A program made the translations under genes and the position numbers. From assembly GCF_040869045.1 (NCBI RefSeq), contig NC_090321.1, forward strand, positions 90,192,603 to 90,256,602: a stretch of 64,000 nucleotides of DNA, read 5' to 3'. The notes beneath the pieces are model-generated. The model worked only from the letters and a program-made list of their open reading frames with translations. It did no database searches and was not told the DNA's origin. The DNA comes from Eurosta solidaginis. Taxonomy: Eukaryota > Arthropoda > Insecta > Diptera > Tephritidae. Below, one piece after another: positions 43,556-55,455 of this stretch (position 1 is the stretch's first letter; each line of letters starts with the position of its first letter).

Positions 43556-44029
43556 GTTTGTGATCGGGAGGGTTATTTGGTATACTATACCACTTTACCC
43601 GGCCTTATCTATACCACAATAGCCGAAATAGAGTATCATTTTTCAATAATTAATTAAACACAAATATATGCAAAATATTGCATTAACAGTTCACTAGTTC
43701 AATACTCGTACATTACTTACCTTTTAACGAATGTTGAATTTTTAAATTTTTTGTAAAAAATCGTTTTATCTGATCAAGAAAAAAAGTCAACCGCACAACC
43801 ATGCACATTCATTACAACTAACTCACAACAATGCCTACAAAGCGCGAGTACATCATGCGTTGCTTTTATTCTGAGAACGCCGAGCTATTTGGATAGGTCC
43901 CGTTACGTTCACATTTATAGTTTCCGAGAAAAGCTGGTGTACCACATTACCCGCCTATACCACGATACCCGCAGGTACTCTAAACTGCAATTATAAACTG
44001 AACAGTATCCGGCGAGCCTTGCAGATATT

Positions 44030-45400
44030 CACCCTTATTCTGCATTTCTATTACGTTCCCGTTCTACGCTCCGCTTTAATCGAAGTTGGGTATTCTGCAT
44101 TACGACGGAATTGTAACGAGAAGAGGAAGAGCAAATGATTTTTCGAAAATCAGCTGTTTGTGCGGAATGTGTGAACATTGGAACAAAATAAATTAAAGAA
44201 AATTTGTAAAAAAACCTTGATAAACGTTTATATTTTATTATCCACGCCATTTTGTACAAAAAAAGCAAAAGAATATATTGCCGCAGTGTTGTATTTTTTT
44301 GAGTGAAGTGCTTTCATAATTGTAAGTATGTTTTTGTCGTTATTTTGGTCAATTCCCTGCCGTGGCCACCAAGTTTTGTTAAAACGCATTCCTGCACGAA
44401 TATAGTTGAAATTTTCTGAATTTTATGGATGCTAATTTCATTGCACTGGCCTTAAATACTTTATAAAGATTTATTTATTCTTTCCGCAAGGATTGTTTAC
44501 GTTTTCGCTTCACCTTCCTCTACTCCGGCAGCTTGCTTTGGCATATAACTGGACCCCACGAACAGACACAAATTATAGCTGTCTATTAGAATGGAATCAA
44601 TAGCCGCGGCATTATTTGTGGAGTTGGAAAGGCAAATATTGCGAGATTTGTGTAATCCATTTGAGATGAGTGACGAATTATAAGAAATTGAACTTAAAAG
44701 TGGTAAAGTTTAATCACTTATTTTCTTATTTAGGTTCAAAAAAAAACTTTCGACTTAATAAGGATGCTTTCAAGTATGTGTTAGGTACTTTTGCGGACCA
44801 AATTCGTCCAAGGACTTCGGCATCGACATCTGCCCTTAATATTGTAGTAGCTGCTTTGAGATTTTTTGCAGAAGGCAGTTACCAGCATGGAATGGGGCGG
44901 ATTATAATGTAGGAATGGGAGAGTCAGCAGTGTCAAAGTCACTGTCTACGTTTCTGGATGTAATGCAACCAAAATTATGCCCTCAGTGGATAACATTTGA
45001 ACAAAGTGAAGAAGAGAAAATACAAGCGAAGCAAGAATTTTATGCGAAGGCTGGCTTCCTAGAAGTCATGATATCCCGCTTTGTTGCCATTAAATTAGCC
45101 AACGTCTCATACTGAACATGTGTTGGAAACATATAAAAAACAATCATCATCAAGCCTTTTACGTTTCTCAACAAGCTTTACTTACATTATTGTTAAAATT
45201 CTGTTATAAATTAATAAAAAAAATAAAAGAAGAAAAAAATAAAAAATGTTTTTCCGCCAATAAATTTGCAACTTAGAAAAACGGAAATGCAGAATAAACA
45301 AAATCGAACGATTCGAAGATCGAAAGAGATTGGAACACAGAATACCAAAGTTGCCAAATCGAAAAAATTCCAATCAAAGTCGAAATGCAGAATGGGGGTG
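44030..45400 (+). mobile_element. Harbinger-type derivative H2, copy 2
   Basis: Ends CACCCTTATTCTGCATTTC and GAAATGCAGAATGGGGGTG, with ATT duplications (44027-44029 and 45401-45403). The empty site is visible in units A (14,813) and B (32,523). It retains more transposase than copy 1. Confidence 0.88.
44591..45115 (+). pseudogene. Harbinger transposase N-terminal half (H2 copy 2)
   Basis: MESIAAALFVELERQILRDL begins the first exon. After a short intron the frame gives LNKDAFKYVLGTFADQIRPR and IVVAALRFFAEGSYQHGMG. A small shift near 44,905 is followed by MGESAVSKSLSTFLDVM and CPQWITFEQSEEEKIQAKQE, the region just before the first catalytic Asp. It then stops, and the DDE core is deleted. Confidence 0.78.
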
Positions 45401-46016
45401 ATTATGAAGGAACAAGTCGCATGTACTATTATTTATACTTAGATCAAGTAAAAATTCAAGCCTACCTACACAAAAATTTCCCTAGTTCTACAAAGAAAAC
45501 ACTACCTGCCTTAAAAATATGCTCTTGCTTGAAATATACCTGGGTTTGAGAAAACGACACTAACAGTTTTTTGTATCTAATAACCCTTCGAAAATCTACC
45601 TGCTAACTAACTGATATACGAATACTAACACATATGTACCAGTAGGGTACTTAAGTATTAAATGGATATATTTACTTGAATGCTTACAACTATTGTATTA
45701 GTTCATCGATTTTGTTTAATGAAAGCTTATTTTTTTGTAATAAAACAGAGCTTAGAGAGAAAAAAAAATTTGCAAAAAATAAAAAGTTTTCGAGATCCTT
45801 CCTCGCAAAGTACAATTTTTTTATATTATTACAAAAAAAAAAAAAATGGAAAAATCCGTAATGATTGTTCGTTATCTTTGAATCTGCACGGCCTAGCAAA
45901 AAGAGTTGTATGCACAGTTTATAGCAAATTTTAGTACCTTTTAAAAGCTTCAAACCGTTTTGGAACTGCTCAATTCGTTCTTGAGATATATATGATTAAG
46001 TGGACCACATTTTTTT

Positions 46017-47514
46017 ATTCAGTTGAGCAGAGCTCACAGAGTATATTAACTTTGATTGGATAACGGTTGGTTGTACAGGTATAAAGGAATCGAGATAGAT
46101 ATAGACTTCCATATATCAAAATCATCAGTATCGAAAAAAAATGTGATTGAGCCACGTCCGTCCGTCCGTCCGTTAACGCGATAACTTGAGTAAATTTTGA
46201 GGTATCTTGATGAAATTTGATATGTAGGTTCCTGGGTACCCATCTCAGATCGCTATTTAAAATGAACGATATCGGACTATAACCACGCCCACTTTTTCGA
46301 TATCGAAAATTTCGAAAAATCGAAGAAGTGCGATAGTTCATTACCAAAGACGGATAAAGCGATGAAACTTGGTAGGTGAGTTGAACTTATGACGCAGAAT
46401 AGAAAATGAGTAAAATTTTGGACAATGGGCGTGGCACCGCCCACTTTTAAAAGAAGGTAATTTAGAAGTTTTGCAAGCTGTAATTTGGCAGTCGTTGAAG
46501 ATATCATGAAGAGATTAAGTCAAATTTAAAAAAAAAGTTAATATTTTTACAGTATATAAGTAAATTATGTCAACATTCAACTCCAGTAATGATATGGTGC
46601 AACAAAATACAAAAATAAAAGAAAATTTCAAAATGGGCGTGGCTCCGCCCTTTTTCATTTAATTTGTATAGGATCCTTTTAATGCCATAAGTCGAACAAA
46701 AATTTACCAATCCTTGTGAAATTTGGTAGGGCCTAATACTGTTTTCACACAGAAACTTAATGATCTCATTTCACCCGCTAATGAAATCGTAAATTTTTTG
46801 CTTTCACACAGAAGTAACTGCTCGATTAGTATGAAGGATGAGACAGACAATCATGACGGAACGATACAAGGTGGGAGCATGGTGACATACCTACAAACAA
46901 AAAAAATTCCATGTACTTGTAAATTCGATGGACAAATGTCAAAATCGTACTGCGCCGGTAGTTGATATATCAAATCAAATAAAAAAGGTTATAATCAGCT
47001 GTTCGAGGCGGCCACCTTGTATCGTTCCGCCATGCAGACAATGACATTTGCTTTGACAAATGACATTTTTAAGCACTGAACACACCAAAAACTAAGAAGC
47101 GGAAACGGAAGTGGGACGCTGCCAACAAAGTTGCATTGTGCTTTTGACTTCATTAGGCATTCGATTAGCTACTAATGAAATAATAATAGATTCGAATTTT
47201 GTAGGGAAGATTGAGCTCAATAAGCGTCTTAATGTAGAAAATTGCCTTTATTATTAAATAAGCCGTCTGTGTGAAAATAGTATTAGATTCTAGTACGGAA
47301 ACTGTTTTCTGTGAAAAAGAGCGAAATCGGTTGAAGCCACGCCCAGTTTTTATACACAGTCGACCGTCTGTCCTTCCGCTCGGCCGTTAACACGATAACT
47401 TGAGCAAAAATCGATATATCTTTACTAAACTCAGTTCACGTACTTATCTAAACTCACTTCGTATTGGTATAAAAAATGGCCGAAATCCGACTATCACCAC
47501 GGCCACTTTTTCGA
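46017..47514. repeat. Diverged 'R'-type repeat with MITE H4 inside
   Basis: It shares TTTGATTGGATAACGGTTGG, GTCCGTCCGTCCGTTAAC and several ACGCCCACTTTT phrases with the repeats at 2841 and 21,621, but is strongly diverged. A second related block follows H4 at 47,287-47,514. No coding capacity. Confidence 0.55.
46733..47286. mobile_element. MITE H4 (TTTTCACACAG TIRs)
   Basis: A 554 bp non-coding element with ~20 bp inverted ends CTAATACTGTTTTCACACAG and its complement (one mismatch). The TIR tip resembles that of the autonomous Harbinger at 57,751 (TATTTTCACAG). The target duplication cannot be fixed because the flank is itself palindromic. Confidence 0.65.
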
Positions 47515-47840
47515 ATGGCGTCTCTGGTGCAGAAAAAAAATTGGAATTTGTTATCCAGTGTAATTGGGGAATAGGAATTTCGAATTTTCGAAGTCAGCTG
47601 CTTTGTCAATTGAAATTTCGTTACGCATTTCTTATTTTGTTTAAAAAATTGAAAAGTTTAATTATTGTTGCGAATTTGTTTGAAATTAAGAAATAAAACA
47701 TAAACAATGCACAGTATTGCATTTCATGTGATATTCACTTAAATGAGTAATGAATTGCTGCCACAGCAACATCAACAGAGGAGCATACTAATAAGAAGAC
47801 GGCGGCATAACACAAATCCGCCGGAGTTGCCTGCTTCCAT
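47515..47840 (+). mobile_element. Harbinger H6 first-exon relic, third copy
   Basis: Matches 15,530-15,836 including GAAGTCAGCTG and the RRRR.NTN..ELPAS-type coding piece, then departs into unrelated sequence at 47,841. Confidence 0.5.
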
Positions 47841-48360
47841 TCAATAAAGCAATTTTCTGGCGGCAAAGTCGAGTTGAATTCGTCATATTCCAAAATCTAT
47901 CCTTGCGCAATTTCTGAATGGCTGCATCAAATATACCAAGAGCTCTTCCGTTGCTTATGATATACTTTTCGAGTTAAAATAAAGAATATTGTGGTAGAAT
48001 GTACATATTTGAGCACAAATTTTGTACAAATAAGTGTTCTTTCTTAAAGAAACGAATTTACCTTTAACTATTTTGGTGTATTCCCTTTAATTTAACAAGT
48101 GAAAATACTGCTAAGAAATGGCAGTGAAATCTCCCTCTCACTCATATTCATAATACCTACTTTCCTCCCATAACCAGTTTCCGCTTTTTCGAACATTGTT
48201 CAGAATAGGAGGAAAGGGAGAAGTGAAAAAACTCACAAGGAATTTATATTTCGAATACGAGGAATGGGAGAAGGGAAAAAACTCGCACCGAATTTTTGTT
48301 TAGAATTGGGTTGAATATTATGTGTATTACCTCCCCATCAAAGAATATAAGGTCTATTTC
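47841..48360. other. Unannotated stretch before LINE 3' end
   Basis: No firm feature. On the minus strand 47,850-47,975 reads YIISNGRALGIFDAAIQKLR in one frame, possibly a TE remnant. At 48,190-48,300 a ~55 bp segment containing GGGAGAAGKGAAAAAACTC occurs twice. Confidence 0.35.
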
Positions 48361-48559
48361 AATTTAACACGCTACAGAGCTGCGTATAGTTGTCCGTGTG
48401 AAAAACACGATACAAGCCGGTTACGTTGGTTGGTTGCTGTGCTGTCCGGCTATGGAGCCGGGCCCAAGTAGCGCTCTAGGCGCCATTTTGTATTTGATGC
48501 TCTTTCTCCTGGAACCAATTATATGTTGGCTGATGTACCCTGCGTATTGCTTTACTCAA

Positions 48560-48914
48560 ACCACTTGGTTAAAACTATAAACCTACTGATGTGTTTGATG
48601 CGGCAGTTTGACACCGCCCTTAAGTCGAGAAACACATAGTTGCCTAGAGTTCGGGACCGAAAGTTCGCGAGGGCTGGGCACTCGCAGAGGAAGTGAGTAA
48701 CCGATTCCTCGGCACCCTCTTGCCTACAGCTCCTACACCTCTCATTGTAGGGGATACCCATTCTACTCGCGTGCGGGCCAAACGGCCTGTGCCCTGTAAT
48801 AGTTGCCGTGATTCTGTATATTTCCTGCCTAGACCTATTTAGTAGATCATCGGTTCTTTTCTGGTTGTACTCTGGCCAGATCAGTTTGGTGATTCTACAG
48901 GTGTCCCTAGAGTA
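48560..48914 (-). pseudogene. LINE C-terminal zinc-knuckle region
   Basis: Contains ERCRSCRQEGAEESVTHFLC followed by ECPAL, the C-terminal CCHC-like motif of LOA/I/R1-type LINE proteins, then LRAVSNCRIKHISRF to the end of the protein near 48,552. It is the downstream end of the RNase H piece at 55,456-56,003. Confidence 0.75.
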
Positions 48915-48919
48915 CCAAT

Positions 48920-50222
48920 TATAGTGTTAACTACTTTGTACTCTTTACTTTAATTTTTAAAATAATGAGTCAAGGTTCGATTCGAGCTCAAGGCCAGAAC
49001 AATAATTTTTTTCTAATGATAATTATTGTTATTTTTTAATTTTTCTAAATTTGAAAAATTGTATTTTTGTTTTTTGGAATAGTAAGTAGAAAATTTTTCA
49101 GACAACCTGCCATAGCTGCGCAGATAGATCCATTTCGAAGGGTGCTAAGCCTTCATCATCAGTACGCTTTAGGCATGCTGTGCTAACCATTTAGCTATAC
49201 AGCGGTGGTGTGTTTGACTGGCAAATTTGCTACTTCTATTCCTTTTTACCAACCATATTTATTCAGCGTTGCGCCAAAAAATGGTGCAAATCACTGATAA
49301 TGTTGGATTTTTGTTTATTGTCAATTACTTTGTTTGACATTCCCAAGTGCTCATGGTTTATTAACAATTGTTTTTTGTTTTTATCGGCCTGTTGATAAAT
49401 GAGTCAAGGTTCGATTCGAGCTCAAGGCCAGAACAATAATTTTTTTCTAATGATAATTATTGTTATTTTTTAAAAAAACAAAAATACAATTTTTCAAATT
49501 TAGAAAAATTAAAAAATAACAATAATTATCATTAGAAAAAAATTATTGTTCTGGCCTTGAGCTCGAATCGAACCTTGACTCATTTATCAACAGGCCGATA
49601 AAAACAAAAAACAATTGTTAATAAACCATGAGCACTTGGGAATGTCAAACAAAGTAATTGACAATAAACAAAAATTCAACATTATCAGTGATTTGCACCA
49701 GATGGCGCAACGCTGAATAAATATGGTTGGTAAAAAGGAATAGAAGTAGCAAATTTGCCAGTCAAACACACCACCGCTGTATAGCTAAATGGTTAGCACA
49801 GCATGCCTAAAGCGTACTGATGATGAAGGCTTAGCACCCTTCGAAATGGATCTATCTGCGCAGCTATGGCAGGTTGTCTGAAAAATTTTCTACTTACTAT
49901 TCCAAAAAACAAAAATACAATTTTTCAAATTTAGAAAAATTAAAAAATAACAATAATTATCATTAGAAAAAAATTATTGTTCTGGCCTTGAGCTCGAATC
50001 GAACCTTGACTCATTTATCAACAGGCCGATAAAAACAAAAAACAATTTTTAAAATAATTTTAATTGAGTTTTCGTGTTAACTTAAAATTTTGAATAACTT
50101 CAAAAAAAGAAAATTCTAATTAGTTGGAAAATATCTAAACTCAAAAATAAACAAAAATAAATTTTTATACTTAAAATCAAAATAAAAGATTTTTTTAAAA
50201 TATCAACTTGAATGTTAATATA
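48920..50222 (+). repeat. 5' LTR with inserted SINE palindrome
   Basis: The LTR sequence TATAGTGTTAACTAC to AATGTTAATATA is interrupted after AAAATAA by a 1,078 bp insert, then continues AATTTTTAAAATAATTTTAA as in the 3' LTR. The insertion is likely to disturb transcription from this LTR. Confidence 0.85.
48966..50043. mobile_element. Palindromic SINE dimer in the 5' LTR
   Basis: A 1,078 bp insert with a 14 bp duplication AATTTTTAAAATAA (48,952-48,965 and 50,044-50,057). The halves are head-on inverted repeats of ~0.5 kb, centre near 49,478. Each arm holds a tRNA-derived SINE (TATAGCTAAATGGTTAGC head; tail GAGCTCGAATCGAACCTTG) plus a ~190 bp segment encoding nothing real (arm copies at 49,210-49,395 and 49,587-49,769). 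Arms differ at only a few bases, e.g. GCGCCAAAAAATGG versus GCGCCATCTGG. Confidence 0.85.
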
Positions 50223-51185
50223 TTGGCGATCCTACCAATGATCCTACAACTTTAAAACGAACTTTAAACCGAACTTTAAAACTAAAATCAACTTGGATCA
50301 TAGACGAATTTATTTTGCTTTTATGTCATTTCGCAATATATAGTAACGTGATGTAATTAAAGAAAACTGGGATCATTAATGTACATAACTATCCCTCCAT
50401 ATTTGTTATATCTAAAATAGCATAATGCAGTACGCGCTGAAGAATTAACTATATAAAAATTTAATAAATAGCACTATTGAAATTCTTGTGCATATAATTT
50501 AACTATATTTGTGTTCCCTATACATTTGTGAACAAGAAGCAACACAACAATATTCTGTGCAAATTTCATATAAAAGTCGCTGTAAATTATATATACGAAA
50601 CATTAAAACAAAGAATAAATGTTGAAAATCAAATTAAAAACATAAAAAACTCTAAAAACGTGTGTGTAAACAAAATAAAAACATTTACAACCTAATACTC
50701 TTAAAAGCAACGATTGGGTTATCCAAGCCACAACAACAATTTTGCACGCAATACACACAAGAACAGATTTAAAATGAAGACATCACGATGAAAATTAAGA
50801 GATTTACAAAGAAAACAACAAACCATTGCATATTTTAAAAGCATTACGATATCAAACAATCCAGATATTAATTTCAAGATATTTTTAAACAATCATCAAT
50901 CAACTACTTATTAATTTTAATATTTTTTTATTAAATTTAATTTTATGTAAGTATAATTTTTATTCTAATATTAAATTTAAAATTGTTCAATTATAATTTA
51001 AATTAAAATTTTAAACCTTTTAACTTTCAAATTTATTTTAAGATTATTTTTATATTTTAACAATTATTTAAATTTACTTATTTTTTATATAAAATTAAAT
51101 ATTTTATTTAAATTGTTAACTCCCTTTCCAAAAAAAATCTTAAATATTTTCTTATTTTCAAATTTTCATTTAAATTTATTTTCAT
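50223..51185 (+). other. Gypsy untranslated leader
   Basis: About 960 bp of AT-rich leader between the 5' LTR and gag. It starts with TTGGCGATCCTACCAATG, the expected place for the tRNA primer-binding site (primer tRNA not identified). No ORF of note. Confidence 0.65.
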
Positions 51186-52184
51186 ATGGTTCTACGTTCA
51201 CCAATACGAACTCGTAATTTTACAAATTCAGAAAATCAAAATATCAACCATACAAATAACACAATGACTCACAATACAACTCAAAATTCTAACATTAATA
51301 CAACACAAAACATCATCTCTAATATAACACAAGATACTTCAAGACAAGATAACTTTACAAATTTTCCTTCTACTAAATCTATTAAATTACCACAATTTTG
51401 GCAAGATTCTCCTGATGCCTGGTTTTTACTTGTTGAAGGACAATTTGAAATTAATAATATCACTGATGATAATTTAAAATTTCAAAATGTTCTAATTACT
51501 CTTCAACGAGATACTATTTCTAAAATTTTAGATGTTATTAACCCTCCTCCTCTTTTTAATAAATATGATACAATCAAAAAAATTCTATGTGAAAGATTTT
51601 CTCTTAGCGAAGAAAAACGATTAGAACAATTATTTTCAAAAACTGAACTTGATGATCGTTCACCATCTGAATTATTCAGATTTATGAAATCACTTATAGG
51701 TTCTGCCTCCATAGTTAGCCAAGAATTACTCTTTAAATTGTGGATTCGTAAATTACCACAAGAAATACAAATTCATTTGACTTCCAATAATAATCAAAAC
51801 AGAGATGAAATTATTATTTTAGCTGACAAACTTTTTGATTTAATCAATAAACCTCATTCTTCCAAATCTCCTGTAGTCTCAAATATAAATAATAATATTT
51901 TAGAACAATGCGTTAAAAATTTAACTAAATTAACTACGGCTATTTATCAAAATTTAAATAAAATTTCTAATGATATTAATCAATTATATATTCGTTCAAG
52001 ATCTAAAGATAGAAATAGATCTAAATCTCGAAATTTTTCAAGATCCAGAAATTTTTCAAACAATCATAATTTTAATTTGCAAACAAATATTTGTTGGTAT
52101 CACAATTTAAGAATAACGCTCTTAAATGTATACCCCCATGCAATTTCAATCAAAATCATAATTCAAATTCCGAACAAAATTTAA
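51186..52184 (+). pseudogene. gag of gypsy element, frameshift near end
   Basis: An open frame of 332 codons with an Asn/Thr-rich N-terminus, a capsid-like core (SIKLPQFWQDSPDAWFLLVE near residue 65; RFMKSLIG; LWIRKLPQEIQIHL) and an Arg/Ser-rich linker near residue 275. The zinc-binding motif starts NICWYHN, but a one-base shift moves the remaining Cys pair into another frame. The CWYH...C...C arrangement (CHCC rather than CCHC) is characteristic of the CsRn1 clade. Start chosen as the first ATG in frame, 16 codons before RTRNFTNSE-type Asn-rich sequence ends. Confidence 0.78.
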
Positions 52185-52200
52185 ACTGAAACGATCCATT

Positions 52201-55200
52201 ATGACGGTGACGGATAATGGAACTATTATTAAACCTACTCGTCGCCTATTCATATTTGATAAATTCAATAAACTTAATTTTCTTATCGATACCGGCGCAG
52301 TTGTATCAGTTATTCCTTTTTCTAAATTTAAAATTTATAAAAGAAATTCGGATCTTACTTTGACCGCAGCAAACGGTTCTTCAATTGAAACTTTCGGTAC
52401 AAAACTACTTAAAATTGATTTAGGTTTAAGAAGAGATTTTGAATTTCCATTCATTATTGCGAATATTGATACACCAATTTTAGGAGCAAACTTTTTAGAA
52501 AAATTCGGAATTATTGTTACTGGATCTTCTGGATTTTCTGATATTTTCTCACTCAAAATTCCTATTGTCGAAAATAAGTTTTCAAAATTACTTATTGAAT
52601 TTCCATTTATTACCTGTGAACCAGATTATACTAAAAAAGTTAAACACCATACGGTTCACAGGATAGAAACAAAAGGTATTTTACCATTTTCGAAACCCAG
52701 ACGTCTTGATCCAATCAAACTTAAAATTGCTAAAGCTGAATTTGAATTTTTAGTTAAAACGGGTATATGCAGACCATCAAATTCTCCTATTGCATCTCCC
52801 CTTCATCTCGTTCCTAAAAAAGAACCAAATGATTGGAGACCTTGCGGAGACTATCGAAGACTTAATTTTATTACTACACCAGATCGGTATCCTTTACCAC
52901 ATATTCACGATTTAACAATTTATTTAAAAAACAAACAATTTTTTTCCAAAATTGATCTTGTGCGTGCTTACCACCAAATTCCAATGGCAGAAGAAGACAT
53001 TCATAAAACTGCAATAACTACCCCTTTTGGAATGTTTGAATTCGTAAGAATGCCTTTCGGTTTACGAAACAGTGCTCAAACTTCCCAACGCTTTATTAAT
53101 GAAGTATTTTCTGATTTCGATTTTGTATTTACATACATTGATGACATTCTTATTGCCAGTGATAATGAAGATCAACATATAAATCATTTAAAATCAGTTT
53201 TCAAAAGACTTGAAGAATATAATTTAAATATCAAACCTTCAAAATGTACTCTCGGTGTAAATAAATTAAATTTTTTAAGTTACGAAATTTCAGGCGAAGG
53301 TATTAAACCATCTTTAGATAGAATTGAAATCATAACAAATTTTGAAAAACCAATTTCTATAAATAAATTACAAAAATTTTTAGGTATGATAAATTACTAT
53401 CACAGATATATTAAAATGTTAGCAACAGAACTTAGTCCTCTGCATGAAATGTTAACACATGCAATTAAAAACAAACTCAAACAATTAAATTGGACAAATG
53501 AAACCACAACAGCTTTCGAAAATGTTAAAAAACTTTTTGCTAAAAATACTTTACTTACACATTTCGACAAAAATGGTACTTTATCATTAGCAGTAGATGC
53601 ATCAAATGTTGCTATTGGAGCAGTTCTTCAACAAACTAGCAATAATATACTAGAACCTTTAGCTTATTTTTCAAGAAAATTAACTACAACAGAAACTAAA
53701 TATTCAACATTTGATCGTGAACTTTTGGCAATTTATAATTCAATTAAACATTTTAAACATTTTCTTGAAGGTAGAACTTTTACAATTTATACTGATCATA
53801 AACCTTTAATTCATGTTCTAAATTCTAAAGTAGATAGATCTCCTCGTCAACTACGTCATCTTGAATATATTGCTCAATTTACAAATGATATTCAATATAT
53901 ACGTTGAAAAGACAACATAGTTGCCGACACACTTTCCCGTATTCCAGAAATAAATGCAATTTCAACTCAAGATATAAATTTAGAAACTTTATATAAAGAA
54001 CAGCAAACTGATACATTTTTACAAAAAACCATTTCTGATCAAAATTCTAAAAATAATTTAAAGGAAATTCATATTCCAGTTATTAATTTAAATATATGGT
54101 GTGATGTTTCTGTACAACCTTTTCGACCTTATGTTCCACATTCTATGAGAAGAATTATATTTGACAAAATTCACTCATTATCTCATCCAAGTATAAGAAC
54201 AACTAGAAAATTAATTCAAAATAAATATTATTGGCCTAACATGCGTAAAGAGATTAACGATTGGACTTCATCTTGCATCAATTGTCAAAAATCCAAAATT
54301 TCAAGACATACTAAATCTCCTATCCAAAAAATTCAAATACCATCAGGCCGTTTTGAACATATTCATATGGATATTGTTGGACCTCTTCCAGTTTCAAATG
54401 AAAATTCTTATATTTTAACAATTATTGACAGATTTTCACGTTGGCCTGAAGCTTATCCGCTTAAAGATATTTCAACAAATACTATAGTAAAAACTTTTAT
54501 TCAAAATTATATACCACGATTTGGTATACCATTGAATATTACAGTAGATCAAGGTTCACAATTCACCTCAAAATTTTTTACGGAATTAACTAAACTTTTA
54601 GGTTCTCATAAAATTCATACATCTCCTTACCATCCCCAAGCAAATGGCATGATAGAGAGATTTCATCGAACTTTAAAAGCAGCAATTATAGCATCAAACG
54701 ACTCGGTTCACTGGTCTGACATTTTACCATTCATTCTACTTGGTTTACGAACTTCTATTAAAGAAGATTTAAAATGTTCATCTGCTGAACTTGTTTATGG
54801 CCAAACACTTAGAATACCTGGTGAATTAATTATTTCAAATAGTAATAAAGAACATGATTTTTCTAATGACGCTCTTCATAAAATAAGAGAATATTTTTCG
54901 CTTGTTCGTTCTAAAGTTTTTCATCATAACAAAGAAAATTTTTTCGTTCCTAAACAATTAGAAAATTGTGAGTATGTTTTTGTTAAAGTTCTTCGTAAAT
55001 CTAATTTAGAATCACCTTATGAAGGACCTTTTAAAGTTATATCTAAGAAACATAAAACATTTACAATTCAATACAATAATACTATTAAAAATATTTCAAT
55101 TGATTTACTTAAACCAGCAAACATACTTATTAACACTAATTTAAATACAAATACATTAAACAACAAAAAACAAAAAAAGGTTACATTTAATATTAATTAA
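52201..55200 (+). pseudogene. pol of gypsy element, one nonsense codon
   Basis: One frame apart from a TGA at 53,905-53,907, probably from a Trp codon. The order is: protease ([13 protein letters not shown], about residue 30); RT ([45 protein letters not shown] with catalytic DD near residue 318); RNase H ([41 protein letters not shown]). After the stop come the integrase zinc finger (HSLSHPSIR..CINCQKSK), then Asp in HIHMDIVGPLP, Asp in TVDQGSQFTS and Glu in NGMIERFHRTLK. It ends KKVTFNIN just before the purine tract. All catalytic residues are visible, so this is a very recent loss. Confidence 0.92.
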
Positions 55201-55239
55201 TAATTTGTTTGTTTCAAATTTTCTTGGAGGGGGAGTAAA

Positions 55240-55450
55240 TATAGTGTTAACTACTTTGTACTCTTTACTTTAATTTTTAAAATAATTTTAATTGGGTTTT
55301 CGTGTTAACTTAAAATTTTGAATAACTTCAAAAAAAGAAAATTCTAATTAGTTGGAAAATATCTAAACTCAAAAATAAACAAAAATAAATTTTTATACTT
55401 AAAATCAAAATAAAAGATTTTTTTAAAATATCAACTTGAATGTTGATATA
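55240..55450 (+). repeat. 3' LTR of gypsy element
   Basis: Uninterrupted 211 bp LTR, TATAGTGTTAAC to TGAATGTTGATATA, preceded by GGAGGGGGAGTAAA. It serves as reference for the interrupted 5' LTR. Confidence 0.88.
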
Positions 55451-55455
55451 CCAAT

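Larger units (their letters stand above)
43983..46016 (+). mobile_element. Partial element X (right arm and leader) with H2 insert
   Basis: Matches 14,775-15,420: GCAATTATAAACTGAACAGT, AAGGAACAAGTCGCATGTAC and the TIR arm with its A/T runs. It is split by H2 copy 2 and broken at 46,016 by an R-type repeat; the TIR tip resumes at about 47,516 (GGCGTCTCTGGTGCAG). No X coding exon is present here. Confidence 0.7.
48920..55450 (+). mobile_element. Ty3/gypsy LTR retrotransposon (CsRn1-like)
   Basis: Two LTRs of 211 bp (5': 48,920-48,965 plus 50,058-50,222; 3': 55,240-55,450) flanked by CCAAT (48,915-48,919 and 55,451-55,455). The LTRs differ at about two sites by eye, so the insertion is young. 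A leader with a primer-binding-like TTGGCGATCCTACC follows the 5' LTR, then gag, pol with protease-RT-RNase H-integrase order, and a purine tract GGAGGGGGAG before the 3' LTR. There is no envelope gene. It is inserted into the LINE. Confidence 0.93.

Noticed and set aside
47841..48360. Possible host exon reading YIISNGRALGIFDAAIQKLR on the minus strand
   Set aside because: Short, no splice sites or recognisable domain; not enough to call a gene, though a TE relic is possible.
49210..49769. Two identical 60-codon frames on opposite strands
   Set aside because: They are the same non-coding segment in the two arms of the SINE palindrome, with no family resemblance.
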